Below, one piece after another: positions 23,604 through 35,646 of a stretch of 64,000 bases of DNA. Source of the DNA: Heliocidaris erythrogramma (taxonomy: Eukaryota > Echinodermata > Echinoidea > Camarodonta > Echinometridae); contig CM046863.1 of the NCBI GenBank assembly GCA_025617745.1, positions 620,001 through 684,000 of the forward strand, read 5' to 3'. Both the position numbers and the translations under genes were made by a program. The notes beneath the pieces are model-generated. The model did not search any database. It was not told the DNA's origin and saw nothing but the letters and a program-made list of their open reading frames with translations. The stretch's first letter is position 1; each line of letters opens with the position of its first letter.

Positions 23604-23905
23604 GTACGGGGATCGAACCTGGGTCACCGGAAGGGGAGGCAAGTACTTTACAAATAGACCAAAATATTTCCCATAGAGATAACACGTAAACGAAAAAAAG
23701 GATTCTCAAATCACATCTTGTAGTTAAAAAATGGGCATGATTCTGACATCTGATCAAAAATTGGGACAACAGTTTTACAAGCTTATAGTCTTAGCTATAA
23801 CATACTAACATTTGGAAGATAATCGAGCAGAAATAACAGAGATACTGCTCAGAGAAGACTTGAATGTAGAATCAAGATTTGAGAAAAAGTCATCTCCCAT
23901 AGTAG
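23604..23905 (+). repeat. Macrosatellite unit 8, fragment
   Basis: Contains the tRNA-like module (23604-23672, minus; B-box kept, anticodon region altered to CCCCTTCC) and sub-repeat B (CATAGAGATAACACGTAAACG, CTTAGCTATAACATACTAAC). It stops at CATCTCCCATAG, where sub-repeat C would begin, and an unrelated repeat follows. Confidence 0.85.
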
Positions 23906-23939
23906 TGTAGTCGGAAAGGGGGGTTCCCGTGCACCATCG

Positions 23940-24690
23940 AGTTACATTTTTTTAACCAACTTTTTTTCTAATGCCTGAAGTGTGCAGTAAATGAATTTTG
24001 ATGTTCCCATTGCCAAATCGTGCCCCATGGGGTTCAAAATCGGCCATTTTGGCGGCCATCTTGAATTTTTGATGAAATTCCATAATAGAATATCTTTTCA
24101 ATTAGATATCATGCATGGATAAATAAAACAGTAATTAAAGGATGAGGAATCGAGTTATTTTGGTGATTTGAGTAACCTGGATGCCACAAAACATCAAAAA
24201 GTGTGAAAAAAGTGATAAAATTTGCACAAAATATCGTGCATCCTAACGTCATCTTGTTTTTCAACTATTAAAAACAATGATAACCTGCAAATTTTTACTG
24301 AAATATGTTGAGAGGGATATAATCATGATTTCCATGCATAAATGTACACCTATACCTTCAAAATGTACCAGTATGGTCAGCTTAATGACAGATTAGGAAA
24401 TACATGCGTTTTTCATACACAATTGAGGCCCATTGCCTATTGTGTGCGAAACCCCATAGACTTCTGCGTGATAGAAGCGGCACAGTTGAGACGTTTTACC
24501 AGCATGAATGGTAAGAGTTATACATATGTTATGCGAATAAATGCACGGAATTCAATTTTGATTTTTTTTATAATATACGTTGAGTACTTTGTAGTGCTTG
24601 ATGTTTTATACTCAAAGAACTCAAAGTAAAATTAATAATTTGAGACCAAAACGAACATAGATACATATTGCAGTAGATTAGGGTAACGAT
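23940..24690 (+). repeat. Unclassified ~740 bp dispersed repeat, + copy
   Basis: Matches 41160-41855 in inverse orientation over its whole length. Shared words are AACCAACTTTTTTTCTAATG, GATGTTCCCATTGCCAAATC, ATTGCCTATTGTGTGCGAAA and GCACTACA/TGTAGTGC. No transposase or tRNA-like head is visible. Confidence 0.85.
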
Positions 24691-25093
24691 TCTGTGCTTG
24701 TCTTGACGGTTAGTCTATCTGTTTCTCATGTCATGAGCTTCTCATACATGAAGTTAATGACATCTTTCGTTGGAAAGTGCCTTTTCCCTTATATTTAGTT
24801 TTAATAATATATACATTATGCAATATAGTTTTAGAAAACAGAGTCAACAATTTATTAATATGATAATGCATTTTTAAATTTAAAGATCTTGATATTGACA
24901 GCAGTCTTCCCACCAATTTTGTAATTGATCAGTGTTCCATGGGGTTTGGTGATAAAAATCTTTCAATTATATATTATGACATTTTACAATTATTTTACTG
25001 GGACTGATTTGATGAAATCAATTAAAAACGTATATAGTTTTGGAGTAATGGAGATGATTATCTTAAACTTAACTAAGATGTAAGGTTAGAGAC
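24691..25093 (+). other. AT-rich spacer, no gene seen
   Basis: Unique-looking AT-rich sequence between the dispersed repeat and the truncated LINE. Nothing recognised. Confidence 0.4.
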
Positions 25094-25755
25094 ATGACCC
25101 CCCAAACCAGAAAAGTGTAAGGTAATGCAGATCTCTTTCCTTAGGAACCAGATTGACATGCCTGAGATCAGCATTGGTGATGTTGTTCTCCAGTCAACCG
25201 AGTCCAGTAAATTATTGAGTGTGTACTTACAATCTAACTTGAAGTGGGATATGCATGTTGATAATGCTGTCAAACAAGCATCTCGACGACTGTATAATTA
25301 TGCTTTGTGTACTTAAGAAACATAATGTCCCAAGGGATGATTTAGTTGCTATTTATAGCATGTACATTAGGCCGTTAGTTGAATATGCCTCACCAGTGTG
25401 GTCATCTTCTCTTACCGCTCAACAATCGGATAAGATTGAACGAGTCCAAAAAAGAGCTTGTCGTATAATGCTAGGATATAGTAACTATGTTGATTATCTT
25501 CATGCTCTTGAGTGTTTGGATATTCCCACCCTCGCAGATAGACGACAACAATTACTTAAAAATATGAACTTTGTTAAGTCATTCTTACAATCTAGGCATG
25601 TGTCCATGCTTCCCCCACGTAGGGATTCTCTACCTAACTTTCGTCAATTGAGAAATAGTGATTCCTTACGCCAACCACCTTGCCGTACTTCCAGATACCA
25701 AAATTCTTTTATACCACAGGCAGTGAAGATAATCAACACTTTAAAACTTGTGTAA
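25094..25755 (+). pseudogene. 5'-truncated non-LTR retrotransposon, C-terminal part of ORF2
   Basis: The frame starts PEKCKVMQISF (the NPxKCKVM-like motif after the RT core) and includes NLKWDMHVDNAVKQASRRL. It shifts frame near 25295 and continues with RPLVEYASPVWSSSL, KIERVQKRACRIM and LDIPTLADRRQQLL, ending at a stop at 25753. This is the standard C-terminal region of CR1/L2-type LINE proteins. It differs enough from the 22 kb LINE to be another family. No RT catalytic motif remains. Confidence 0.88.
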
Positions 25756-26925
25756 GATGCCACTTCTTTCAAATTATCATAGTTGTATTCAGGTTTCAGT
25801 GCAATAATAACTACAAATTTAATTTTGTGTAATTGCAAATGTATACAGATTGTATCGTTATTCCCACTCTCTCCTTTTCTCTCTCTCTCTCTCCATTCTT
25901 TTTTCTTTCTTACCCTGATTCTATTTTCCCTCTTAATACTTTACTCCTTGGGAATTACATACATGTACATTGAACAGGGTATGCTATATCTTTGCAATAT
26001 ATTTATTTGCTTACTGAATGTACTACATGTACTTAACTACCCCCCCCCCCCCTCCCCTTTTTCCCCCTCCATCTCTTTCCCTCCCCTCTCCTTCTTACTC
26101 TTCCTATTTCCTTCTTCTTTTACTATTTTTTCCCTTCTCATAATCTTTCAACCTCTTGGGGTAGCTTAATGTAAAGTGCAAGTATAGTATGATATTAAAT
26201 CAGTACATGTGCTATACTGTGCTATAATGTACGTATTTTTTTTGCAATATATATGGTAAACATGGGTATTTTGATTATCTGCAATACTTTGAGTACTTGA
26301 ATGTTCCCACCCTTGTGGTTGGATGACAGCAATGTAAGATGCCAATTCTCTCATGTAATTATAATCATAATTTCATTCGGATTTTACTGCAATGTTATCT
26401 ACAAATTCAATTTTGTGTAATTTCAATTTTTTGCAGATTGTATTGTTATTCCCCCTCCCTTCTTCTCTCTCTCAATTCCTCTTTCTTTCTTACTCTAATT
26501 ATATCTATTCTTCTAATGCTTTAATCTTTAATATGGGAATTACATACATTGAACCTGGTACGTAATATCTTTGCAATATATTAAATAGCTGCTGAATGTG
26601 CTACTTAACTACCCCCCCCCCCCTTTTTTTCTCTCTCTCCCTCTCCCTCCTCCCTCTCCCTAATTCTTTCTTGTTTTGCTCTTTCTCATAATTCTTTGAC
26701 CTCTTGGGGTAGCTTAATGTAAAGTACATGTATAGTATGATATTAATGCAGTACATGTACTATTATGTACTACAATGGTTTTCCTTGCAATATGTTATGG
26801 TAAATATGCTATTTCGGCATGAAATCTCAGTATGTGCTTGGTTTCAACGATTCCTTTATATAGTAACACTTTACACTTTATACATGTACTTGTAATTATC
26901 CTTCCTTTTTTTAATTGATAGGCAC
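25755..26925 (+). repeat. Duplicated LINE 3' tail (two ~583 bp copies)
   Basis: Copy 1 is 25755-26337 and copy 2 about 26338-26925. Both start GATGCCA-TTCT, carry CTACAAATT-AATTTTGTGT, a CT-rich run, TTTGCAATATATT, CTTAACTACCCCCCCCCC and CCTCTTGGGGTAGCTTAATG. The end of copy 1 (about 26279-26336) also resembles the coding piece at 25499-25556 (TTCCCACCCT in both), so the repeated block began inside ORF2. Confidence 0.85.
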
Positions 26926-27195
26926 TCCCCTTCTTCCTAGCTTTTTTTTCTCTACTACTCTGTGTTACAACGTCAGAAAATTCATTTCTTTTCTTTATCT
27001 ACCTCACTGAAAAATAACAAACGTGACAAAAGATTGAACATGGTTGGTCAGAGCTGAACAATGATTATTAGTCATCGAGAAACGCAAAAGAAGGCATTAG
27101 TGATTACAGATAAAGTAAACCATTACCAGTTACTTAAATTGGGTATTAAAACAAAAACGCAATTACAATGTAAGCAGAGCTGCTCATCCCATCAT
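26926..27195 (+). other. Unique AT-rich sequence, no gene seen
   Basis: Nothing recognised between the LINE tail and the first minisatellite. Confidence 0.4.
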
Positions 27196-27445
27196 AGGCA
27201 CACAATGCGGCCTGAATAGCACAAACTAAATAATATGGGCACACAAACCGGCCTGAATAGTACAAACTAAATAATATGGGCACACAAATCGGCCTGTGTC
27301 GTATAGAAAAGGATACGAAGGGCGCACAAATCGGCCTGTATCATGCAAAAGGGCTGTATAGCAGCAAAGGAATAAACGTATAGGCACGCAAATCGGCCTG
27401 TATGTGCAAAAAGAGAAAAATCAGCACTCAAATCGGCTTGAAGTA
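27196..27445. repeat. ~41 bp minisatellite, six copies
   Basis: GGGCACACAAATCGGCCTG or variants start near 27197, 27237, 27279, 27320, 27381 and 27422, so the spacing is 40-42 with one 61. Spacers differ between copies, while the GCACACAAA-CGGCCTG core is kept. Confidence 0.88.
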
Positions 27446-27574
27446 TAGTAAAAAAAAATAGAAGCCAACATTCGCTGTGGACAATAACCCAATTCAGAAG
27501 AACAAAAACCTCTTTTCGAGGTCCTCTGAGTATGGGGCGCTGAGTGTTCGCTTGTAATTCCGTCCATGTTTACA

Positions 27575-27905
27575 CCATTTTCGTACGAAATCCACTTTGT
27601 TTTGTACAAAATGCAATTCCGTTCACGAAATTTGTTTCGACCTAAACGAAATGGATTTCGTAGTGACGAAATACATTTCCTGTGGTACGAAATGAATTTC
27701 GTACCATACGAAATGGATTCCGTTGCGACGAAATCCATTTCGTGGTCACGAAATCAATTCCGTAGACGAAATACATTTCGTACCATACGAAATGGCTTTC
27801 GTTGAACGAAATCCATATTGTGCGGTAGCTAACGCAATTCCGTACACGAAATACATTTCGTACCATACGAAATGGCTTTCGTTGAAAGAAATCCATTTTG
27901 TGTGG
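27575..27905. repeat. Array of ACGAAAT-NN-ATTTCGT palindromes
   Basis: About 13-14 copies, full or degenerate, of a 16 bp palindrome (ACGAAATGGATTTCGT, ACGAAATCCATTTCGT, ACGAAATACATTTCGT) with 5-9 bp spacers often reading GTACCAT or GTTG. Overall period about 21-25 bp. Both strands are open in several frames as a result; the predicted proteins (repeated RNxFR) are not believable genes. Confidence 0.88.
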
Positions 27906-27907
27906 TA

Positions 27908-28170
27908 CCGCGACTTGGTGAAGAATTAAACTATCATTTTCTTCATAGATTATATACATGACGGTGACTTGGTGATGAGTTACCGTGACTTGGTGAAGAA
28001 TTAAAATATCATTTTCTTCATAGATAATATACATGACGGTGACTTGGTGATGAGTTACCGTGACTTGGTGAAGAATTTTATCCATTTAAAAATGTACATG
28101 ACCGTGACTTAGTGAATATTTTCCAAGACGAGTTGTGAAGAGTATTTGACTGCATGTGACTTGGTGAGGG
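27908..28170. repeat. 75 bp minisatellite with GTGACTTGGTGA core
   Basis: Full copies start at 27908, 27983 and 28058 (exact 75 bp period), with TGACTTGGTGAAGAATTAAA at the start and GACGGTGACTTGGTGATGAG near the end. Decayed cores continue to about 28170. Confidence 0.88.
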
Positions 28171-28820
28171 TCTTATTGTAAACATTAATATTTTAATAAT
28201 CCTGATCATTCTTAATACTATTTTCATCAGTATTATAATTGTTATTAATATCATTTCTACTGCTATAATGCTTTCACATCACCTGTATCTATATAGGGAT
28301 AAAAAACTAATCACATGACCCTCGGGTATTTTCGTTCACTGTAGGCCCTATAACTGCATTACGGGGACTGTTCATATTATCTAGAGAACGGTTTGGATGA
28401 TAATTACGATTGTCTGTATTTCTTCGTTTATTTACCATCCAGTTATGAGGGATTGCGCTTATCCTCCCGGTCCCCCCCCCCCCCCACCCCCGAGATCAAC
28501 GAATACGATGAAGAAGGTCGCTGATTGGCCGCCTTGTTGATCATAGCATCAAGCTCCGCCCTCTTATCCCGCGCTCTGCATCCGGCTTTCCATGGGGGCA
28601 TTTCCGGCGGGTCAAAAGTGCACACTGCTCCCACTTTTCATGTATTAGCCTATGTAGCCAAATATTTTTCAGTGTACCAGCAAAAATCAGATTTTAGCCT
28701 GCGACAGCGCGTAAAGTTACTGAAATTATAAATTTGAATATTCATGAGCTTTTATAACTAACATAAAATTGAACTGTACTTAAGCTTCAACTACTGTGCT
28801 TGTGCAGCCAAAATGAGCAG
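28171..28820 (+). other. Mixed sequence with poly-C, no gene seen
   Basis: A C-run lies at about 28471-28484, followed by a short GC-rich island (28500-28630). It could be promoter-like, but no exon follows. Confidence 0.35.
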
Positions 28821-28825
28821 AAGAT

Positions 28826-29146
28826 GATGAAGAAGAAGAAGAAGAAAAAGAAGATAAAGAAGACAAAAAAGAGGAAGAAGAGGAAGAGCAAGAAAAGGAA
28901 GAGGAAGAAGAAGAAAGAGAAAATGAAGAAGAAGAAGAAGAAAGAGAAAATGAAGGAGAAGAAAAAAAAAGAGGAAGAGGAAGAGGAAAAAGGGGAAGAA
29001 TTTGATGAAGAAGAAAAAAGAACCCCAAAAAAGGTGAGGAAAAGGAAATGGAAGAGGAAGAAGAAGAAAAAGATGAAGAAAAAGAAAAAAAAAGAGGAAG
29101 AGGAGGAGGAGGAAGAACAAGAACAAGAAGAGGATGAAGAAGAAAA

Positions 29147-29180
<34 letters not shown>

Positions 29181-29208
29181 AGAAGAAGAAGAAGAAGAAG
29201 AAGAAGCC
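28826..29208. repeat. Long polypurine (GAA/GGAA) tract
   Basis: About 380 bases almost purely A and G on the + strand, ending in (GAA)n. The repeat opens long K/E-rich and F/S-rich frames on the two strands that should not be read as genes. A matching pyrimidine stretch lies at 29463-29521. Confidence 0.92.
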
Positions 29209-29521
29209 CTCCTTCGATATTGAATTTCCCCTCATTGAACACTTTCCTTGTGCCTTGCAGATCTGACATATCATATTTCAAGTAAAACTGAAGTAAAAAG
29301 AAAAAAATGTGCGCACAAGGACCCCATATGTACCACCATGCACTGGCTGCTGGTGCATGTAACCACCAAAACCAACAAAACAAAAAACACAAAAACAAAC
29401 AAAAACAAAAACAACCCAACAACTAAACCAGCAACAAAACAAAACAAATCTCAAAAATCTGACTTTTCTTCTTCCTCTTCTACTTCTTTTTCTTTTTCTT
29501 TTTTCTCCTTCATCTTCTTGT

Positions 29522-30152
29522 AAAATGAGTCCATCAACAGAAACCCCACACAAATCAGTCTATCATCCAGTTATTCAAGGTTGCATAAGGCTGTATTCAA
29601 CCAATCCACCATCACACGTCAGAACACATGCCATATTATGCCTGCATCATCATCATCACATCTTACACAAATTATGGGGAAACACACAAATATTTCTCAG
29701 TGTTTCTCAGTGTGAAATGATGTTTATTAAAATAACTCACTTATCAACATAAAAGTTAATGCTCTCTTGAAATGCCATAATAACGTAAATCCTTGAATTA
29801 CATGTACTCTCTTTATTTTCAAATTCTTTCGTTAATGTGACATATCTGTTCTTGAAATATGGAACTGATTTCTATTATTCCAGAATGTATTCCAGAATGT
29901 ATGATTTGTATTTTGATTGATTTGTGTGGAAATAAACTAAACTGAAACTGAAACTGAAACATTATAACATATGGTTCATGAACAACAAATCATTTTATTT
30001 TATTTCATTTTGTAAGCAAACAAGTTTAAATCTATCCAGTGACATCCGATATATAGGTGGATTGTAATGTGTATCCATGTACATCCCTTCAAATGATCAT
30101 CAGAATATACAAGACATAAAAGTACTAAGAGACCACCTTACTGCCCAAAATG
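29522..30152 (+). repeat. Probable 3' end of a LINE or SINE, then spacer
   Basis: TGTGTGGAAATAAACTAAAC followed by (TGAAAC)n at about 29924-29960 looks like the short tandem tail of a non-LTR element. The rest has no recognisable content. Confidence 0.45.
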
Positions 30153-33100
30153 ATATGAGGTGATGTTTGTCCAAATATTGGTAGTTTTGAAAATTTCGGG
30201 GTGGGCTGAAACTCCCGAGCCCCTGATTTGTCTGCCTAGAAACATGCATGATGCCCCACTGCACAATGATTGCCCAGATCATAAAGAAGGAACGAATTAT
30301 ATATTCGAGAACCATACCTATCTCAGGATAGCTTCAAGGAAATGCATGATGAAAGGGATAATCACTTCAATCACTGAAGACCAAATAAAATATCATGATT
30401 AGATCTGAATGCACGACTTATGCTCATGCTTACAATTATAAACACAAGTTGCATTAAAGCTGATTAAACAAAATCATATTTCAAAATATTTTTCTAAATT
30501 ACATTGGAATTAAAAGGAGAATTATTATGCAATATCCTGAGGTGACATGATAATTGACTGTGTCTACATATTAAGCATTTGTGGAAGTGTGAAAAAAATA
30601 GAATTATGCTTAGTCACCTTTTCATATTCATGTTTTAAATGGGCAAATCATACCAACTACAATTTTTTTATTACATATACATGTACATGGTCATGGACAT
30701 GTAGACCTACAAAAGGTAATTTGTAAAAATTACAAATTTAGGGGTGCATATATAATGGGTCTAAGAGTGAGATGACAAGTGATTGCAATAAGGGGTATTA
30801 AATAGCTTCGATACAACCCCCCCCCCCCAAAAAAAAAGGGCAGATTTATTGGTCTACTTGGACACACACCCAAATTTACAAATCTGTTTGTTTCCCCTTA
30901 AAAAAGTATGTTGGCTCTTTTATACAAATATGTTGACATTCAATATCCAGCTCAAAAATATATGCATTCCTGAGAATTATGTAAATAAGCAATAAACCTC
31001 TCTTTAAAAAATGATTTAAACCTTGAAATAAGAATAAAGACAAAGAATAATTTAATCCTTATTAACTCTGTAAGAGTCAAATATACATAAAAAGCAGTTC
31101 TGTAATATCATATTTTTTTTGGAAATTTAGATGAGAGACTTCCAATAGCCATGCAAGCTTTGGTATAGAAATTACTAGATTACAAACAAATCATTCCTCT
31201 AATAATCCCTCCCTGGGATTAATTGGTTTAAACACACCTCAGAATAATAACCCCTTTTGGTTTGATCGAGCTGAATACAACCTACCAGCATACTGTAACA
31301 TGTCCTTTGTATTAGGTAGTCATTAAGGGTCTTAGAATAATCCCTCCAATAGATGTTTAGAGAGACTTCTAATTCACACGCTACTGGATTTTCAATGACT
31401 TCTTCTCATAGTATAGTTGAGCAATTATATTCTCTGGTTTCGTTCTTTTAAGTCTTCGGAATTCTCCCTCTGTGCTGTGCTCCTGCCCATGCAGGAGTAC
31501 CGAGTTCCCATATATACAAAGCTCTGTATATACCTTATAATCTGATGTCCATGCTCAGCAGTAAATGTTGGTTTGCACATTTATATTTCCTCGTTGTGAA
31601 TGGACTATCCGTCGTTGAGTATTGATCTTAGTTAACATTCGCCATCATCCATTACTAGACACTCATCAAGCCTTGTAACTGATGCGCTTCCTTGGACAAC
31701 CTGCATAAATAAAAACAAAAAGAAATCATGAAAGAAAAATTAAACTTCTTGTAGACTGTAGGCTGAATAAGACAAAATGGGTACATCTCTACTTTTATGT
31801 TACAATTTCTTTTTTTTTATTCTTTCTTAATGGTAGAAATGTAAATTTAGGTTCAAATCTTTCAAAAGAAGGAAATATTTTTATTTTCCATTCCAAATTT
31901 GATCCTAGACCAATACCTCGAGTAAACTTTAAAATGGCTAAATTAGTAAGCAGGTTTAATGAAAATAATTTACTGGACTTTAGCATTTTAATTTTTACTG
32001 TACAGACTAGGGGTCTACAGTAAACAGATACACATGTAGTCTAAAATAATAAATATACTATCTAATTTTATAAGTTACAGAGCTAGATCTACTAGTACTA
32101 GAGTCTACTACGTTTAAGCTATGGCCAAATTGATTTTTTTTTTAAATCCATGCTTAGGGATCTACATTTTTGAAAAACAAATTTACCTTTCCAATTCAAC
32201 CTGGGTTTCCTGCAGTGTGAATGGATGATGAAGTCTACAGCCCAGGAGGGTCTATCACAATATTGCATGATCTGGTCCTGGTCCCCATGTGTTTCACTAC
32301 TTTGGTCTTATAGATCTGCAATCAAAAGGGAACAAAAAGTTAAGATCGTTGTGGTAATAAATTCATAGATATAGGCCTACTGTCTAGATTATCAGATATC
32401 TTACTCGCAGATCTACTACTCTCGTCTCTAAGTTAGTGCCAGTGGTAACTCGTCAATGACAATGGTTGTCACTACACTACTCACTAGACCAAAAGTTTTC
32501 AGTCTCTCGATCTGTATAGTTGGTTGTTCCACTAAGACTACGTCTGGCTCCACTGACCACCGTACATAGTATGGGGAAGGTAAACAAATGTCAGTAACAT
32601 TAAAGATTTCACCATACCACACAGTTAATTCTAGACCTATTTATCACTACACAAAAGAAATACTTCAGCCAGGCCCAAGCCATGGCCAGGGATCAAACCG
32701 AGACTGCTCTTCGACTCAGTAGCAGCCTTTGGTCAAAGAGAATAAAGAGCAGTTTAATCTGGGTCCAGCATGGAAGACATTGTCCTTCAAATTTATATGT
32801 TAATCTTTCTAGACCCTACCTGTACAAAGTTCAAAATCAAAGCGAAGGGGCAGGGTACCTGCAAAATTTGCTATCGTAGGCGTAGGCAAAGCGCAGTAGC
32901 CGGTCATGATCGGCGCACCCAAAAATAACTAAAACTAGCTGGGCAAGGTCTCACCCGGCGCAGCTCAGAGTTGCGCATTCAGTGTCATGATTAATCTTGA
33001 TGTTGAACAGGTCCACATTATCTCAGATTGTCGGTAATAAAGCCACACGCTTTACTTTTTAGGTTTGAGCACTATCATGATATAAAGATCTACGGAAAAT

Positions 33101-33550
33101 TGCTGATCTTTTCGAAAAATATTACCAATAGACTATATAAACGGACGGTTTTAGAGTTTAATCAATTTTCTTTCGTCATGCAAAAATTGCAAGAGAGGAG
33201 GGACTGGGTGGGATGTGGGATAATACGTTTTGTATAGTGAACTCACTCGCAGCCACGACGAACACATCCCTATTAATATTATTAAGAGGAACGTTAAAAC
33301 AAAATACATATTTACTTACATTTCATGGCATCATACGGCATTACTTTGATGAGAATGTCCCCCGGAGGATTTTCTGCTTTCGTGAGACTTACAAGGCAAA
33401 CTCCTTCTAAAACAAAAATTTCTCAAAAACAAATCATTGTGCAATGGGGCATCATGCATGTTTCTAGGCAGATAAATCAGGGGCTCGGGAGTTTCAGCCC
33501 ACCTCGAAATTTTCAAAACTACCAATATTTGGACAAACATCACCTCATAT
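30153..33550. mobile_element. 3.4 kb segment bounded by 119 bp inverted repeats
   Basis: The left arm 30153-30271 and right arm 33432-33550 are near-perfect inverted copies (outer ends ATATGAGGTGATGTTTGTCC / CATCACCTCATAT; inner ends CAATGATT / AATCATTG). This geometry fits a terminal-inverted-repeat DNA element. The 3.1 kb interior is AT-rich with no transposase motif that I can see, so it is non-autonomous or two separate insertions in opposite orientation. A target-site duplication is not evident. Confidence 0.6.
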
Positions 33551-34189
33551 TTTTTTGAAACATTATGTTAATATGAGCCACTAACCAATCATCGAACAGT
33601 ATTTGACGAATTTTTGACGTCATTCCTCATGAATAAACATATATTCAAATTGACCCTCCTTGCTGACAAAGCTCCCACAATGCATCCAATGCAAAGTCTA
33701 TGGAATGTCAAAGGTCAGATTTTAGTTGACTCTCTAGCCCTCCTTCTGAGGGCATACTGGTATGATCGAATCTCTTTGGGAAAAAATCGGCCCTGATGTA
33801 ATTCCGACCCGAAGACAACTTGCCCTCGATGGAAAAATTGGCCGCATGATTGAATTTTCATTTTTTTTTAATTGTAATTTTTTGTTAGCGTTAAGGTTAA
33901 GTTCAGAGTTTAGGGTTAAGCCTCAGGTTAGGTTTTTCTAGCGCTATATAGTTTAGAGTTAGAGTAGGATTTAGGATTTGGGTTAAGCGGCGGATGAGAG
34001 CGGAGAGAAGGCGGGCTGGGACTCATCCACTCGGAACCATCACCCGGCCATCACCTTTTTATAAATTTGAAAGAATCCTACAATATGTCTATATTATCAG
34101 TATTAAAAAAAAATACATCTGCAAACTTGTTTTGTGACATATCATTGCTATCATTTACCATAAAAACTTCAATGAACATTTGAAAAGTC
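33551..34189 (+). other. Unique sequence, no gene seen
   Basis: Contains GTTAGGGTTA-like words at 33890-33985 but no gene. Confidence 0.4.
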
Positions 34190-34776
34190 AAGGGGTACTC
34201 CAGGCTGAAAATAATAAATACTGAATAAAAGGAGTAAAATTAAACAAGCAAAACCCTGAAAGTTTCATCAAAATCCGATTACAAATTACAAAGATATTGA
34301 ATTTTAATGAAAACAGTTCCATGCATATCGTCATGAATAGGCCTATGCAATGAGTGGGCTGATGATGTCACGTCCCCACTTGACTTTTTCTTATTTTATT
34401 ATATGAAATCATAATTATTTCATTTTATCATACATGCGTATAACCTGTCTTCCTTGTAACAATATAAGTCTCAGCAAAAATGATGATCTTACACTTTAAA
34501 TCAGCATTCAGTCCAATTTTTACATTCCTGGAGGAGACATTTTGAATAATTATAATTATTCAATTAATTATAATTTCATATAATAAATTACAAAGGTGGG
34601 GGTATGATGTCATCGGGTCGCTCGTTCCTGACAGAACTGTTTCAGCAAAATAATGCAAAAAAGTTTAAAATGTCATAACTTCGTTGTCCGATGTTGATAC
34701 ATTTTTTTAGTGTTTTGCTTGTTTGATTTTACTCTGTCTATTCAAATGACATAATTTTCAGCCCGGAGTACCCCTT
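34190..34776. mobile_element. MITE, 587 bp, 23 bp terminal inverted repeats
   Basis: Left end AAGGGGTACTCCAGGCTGAA (34190 on) and right end TTCAGCCCGGAGTACCCCTT (to 34776) are inverse copies with one mismatch over 23 bp. The interior is AT-rich and non-coding. I recall this end sequence from echinoderm repeats but could not verify it. Confidence 0.8.
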
Positions 34777-35329
34777 TATGAAGCAAAAAGTGCCACAACG
34801 TAATTCTTGTCGCTCTCTCCTCATGGTTAAACTCGGTGGCGAGTCGACTTGCTAATTTCTGTTCAACACACACCAATGACAACAATTTTACTCCTAAAAA
34901 ACAAAGATACTTTTGACAGTTGTAAGAACTCTTTAAATGATCCATCTCCTTTTAGCTTGGTACATGTATATTGCATGTTACTATTATCATAAATCTAACT
35001 ATAAAAAAGGGCAGGAGGAACACACATAGAGATCTAATTAGATAGTTTCAAGTCCAATGAAGTGTTGAATAGTATGGATTTTCTCAGTAGATAATGAATA
35101 AAATAATAATTTACTTAATAATTTATAAATTCATAGAATCAGATAAGATTATTATTAGTTTGTGATACACTGTGGGCAGATTTAATAAAGGAGTGGCCCT
35201 GGCAGTGCTTATCTCAATATCATTTAGGGGCCCTGTAATCTCACTATATAGGCCACACAGAAGAGGAAGACCTCCTCACAATAACGAGCTACTATAACAA
35301 AATGGCTGCATGTGACTACAACATTTGAA
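34777..35329 (+). other. AT-rich spacer, no gene seen
   Basis: Nothing recognised. Confidence 0.4.
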
Positions 35330-35592
35330 ATAATAATATACATGTATGTCCATTTATATAGCGCAACTACTATACAAATATACTCTCTGCCCTTTAGTTA
35401 CCGCAGCTTTAGCCGAGCCGCCATGATTTAAGCATTTAAGCAATTTCTCCCAGCCGGTACCCATTTACTTCACCTGGGTGGAGAGTGACAAATGTAGATG
35501 ACTGTTTTGCCATTAGCGCTGCGGCAGGATTCGAACCGTGAACCATATGATCCACAGTCTGGTGATGTATACACTAGACCACGACACCTCAA
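35330..35592 (-). mobile_element. tRNA-derived SINE
   Basis: Read on the minus strand: GTCGTGGTCTAGTGTATAC (A-box region), then GGTTCGAATCCTGCCGCAG (B-box), then AAATGGGTACCGGC, GCGGCTCGGCTAAAGCTGCG, and a 3' tail TTGCGCTATATAAATGGACA. The whole agrees with a SINE of tRNA head, body and AT-rich tail. Confidence 0.75.
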
Positions 35593-35646
35593 CATGCATA
35601 TTATACTTGAATCCAGATATGATTTTAATATGAAGAAATGGGGTAA

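Noticed and set aside
27196-27445. CRISPR-like array with repeats and variable spacers
   Set aside because: Animal nuclear context, irregular spacing, degenerate repeats and no cas genes.
27421-28085. Frames with repeated RNxFR in the palindrome array
   Set aside because: Short palindromic repeat, no family resemblance.
28780-29422. K/E-rich and F/S-rich frames over the purine tract
   Set aside because: Direct products of a GAA-type repeat.
32640-32720. tRNA-like head on the minus strand (GGTTTGATCCCTGG)
   Set aside because: A B-box-like word only; no believable A-box spacing or fold.
33890-33990. Interstitial telomere repeat
   Set aside because: Only scattered GTTAGGG-like words, no regular TTAGGG run.
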